Shown here: one piece after another, positions 63,453 through 64,000 of the stretch
Layout: each line of letters begins with the position of its first letter
Position numbering within the stretch: position 1 is the stretch's first letter
Assembly (NCBI GenBank): GCA_019722365.1
Contig: JADFUC010000514.1
Coordinates: 888,107 to 952,106, forward strand
Length of the DNA: 64,000 nucleotides
From: Lithospermum erythrorhizon
Taxonomy: Eukaryota; Streptophyta; Magnoliopsida; Boraginales; Boraginaceae
Direction of reading: 5' to 3'
Notes under the pieces: model-generated
The model's database searches: none
What the model saw: the letters and a program-made list of their open reading frames with translations, nothing else
Told to the model about the DNA's origin: nothing
Program-made: the position numbers and the translations under genes

Positions 63453-64000
63453 CGAGAAGGGTGTGAGCGAGGCTGTTGTTTTCAAGGTAGTTGTAGACTA
63501 GAATTCTTTTGGTCTTTTTCAACACAGCAAACTATAGAGTTTTAACTAAGTTTCGTGCTCTATATCTGAAATTACTCGATTTCTTTGTCAGAAACTCGCG
63601 CACTTCTTGTCGCATTTCGGTAGAGAGGACCTTTATAGCAGCAATCTTCCCATTCTTGGAGCTTTCCCTGCTTAGAAAAAACATTTGTAAAGAAGATAAG
63701 AGACAGTAAGATCGCTTCATGAAGATAAGACCTTAAGAAACTAATACAATCTGTCATAGCATAATCATAAGCATAAATGCCCGATCGTTAGAGAGAACAT
63801 TTACATGCTTCAGTGATAAAGGGTAATTTTCAAAAGCGACAAGGGGAAAGGGGATGAGATAGAGAATGTACTTGATTGTTTACCTTGTATACCGAACCAA
63901 ATCCTCCTTCCCCAATTTTATTTAGTGGCTGAAATCTTCCAGGAAGTGACCCTTAACCTCCTTGTAGGAGTAGCAATACGTAACTGAACGAAGTAATGAT
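63453..64000 (-). pseudogene. Receptor-like kinase pseudogene, cut by the window edge
   Basis: Two exon remnants on the - strand: one from the window edge to 63884, then after a GT-AG intron 63667-63453. The first gives FQPLNKIGEGGFGSVYK, the glycine-rich ATP loop of plant receptor-like kinases, preceded in another frame by YCYSYKEVK. The second gives NGKIAAIKVLSTEMRQEVREF with the catalytic Lys. It is followed, across shifting frames, by DIEHE, a piece resembling LVKLYGCCVE, and ILVYNYLENNSLAHTLL. These match the start of a cytoplasmic RLK domain. At least seven small insertions or deletions break the frame, yet codons between them are well kept. The next kinase exons are not present downstream. 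Upstream exons lie outside the window. Confidence 0.8.

Overview
The window reads as nuclear DNA of a flowering plant, almost certainly a eudicot. It is AT-rich, has GT-AG introns, plant-only gene families (ACR, SPIRAL1, DUF863, ZAT-type zinc fingers), a nuclear tRNA gene, and a dense load of plant transposons. There are no prokaryotic operons, CRISPR arrays or phage genes. I cannot name the genus.

Five genes look intact, and I rebuilt their exons by eye from splice sites and family similarity. (1) An ACT-domain-repeat (ACR4/ACR5-like) gene, 9469-11486, + strand, 7 coding exons, 439 aa. (2) A SPIRAL1-like microtubule-associated protein, 23252-23887, - strand, 2 exons, 114 aa. (3) An erlin-like SPFH/Band 7 protein, 34118-38338, - strand, 9 exons, 361 aa. 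(4) The Elongator-associated protein KTI12/DRL1, 39724-40635, - strand, no introns, 303 aa. (5) A plant-specific DUF863 protein, 54298-57739, - strand, 3 coding exons, 1016 aa. A tRNA-Thr(CGT) gene lies at 33058-33129. The genes do not form one pathway. Their order recalls ancestral plant gene neighbourhoods: from memory, Arabidopsis ACR5, SPIRAL1 and the erlin-like gene lie close together on chromosome 2, and DRL1 and a DUF863 gene lie close together on chromosome 1.

There are two clear host pseudogenes: a ZAT-type C2H2 zinc finger at 43694-44056, and a receptor-like kinase running off the right edge at 63453-64000. The kinase copy is broken almost only by small indels.

Layout of the rest. 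1-8600 is AT-rich intergenic DNA with a degenerate tandem repeat and MITE debris. 11.5-15.7 kb holds a short SINE with an 18-bp target duplication and a Stowaway-like MITE. 16.4-21.9 kb is a hAT transposon with a perfect 8-bp target duplication, a decayed BED-finger transposase, an extra gag-like segment and an internal solo LTR. 25.3-33 kb is gene-poor, with MITE, LTR-like and SINE remnants. Intron 5 of the erlin gene carries a probable 1.35-kb non-autonomous hAT-like insertion. 45.4-49.0 kb is a Ty1/copia element reduced to LTR-gag-LTR. 49-54 kb is intergenic with MITEs. The probable 5' leader of the DUF863 gene contains a ~780-bp fold-back element. 61.8-62.65 kb is a cluster of three different minisatellites.

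I found no clearly new enzymatic or defence system. The points most worth a second look are the nested hAT, the repeated 9-mer TACTCCGTA, the fold-back element, the 31-bp minisatellite, the indel-only kinase pseudogene and the conserved gene neighbourhood.
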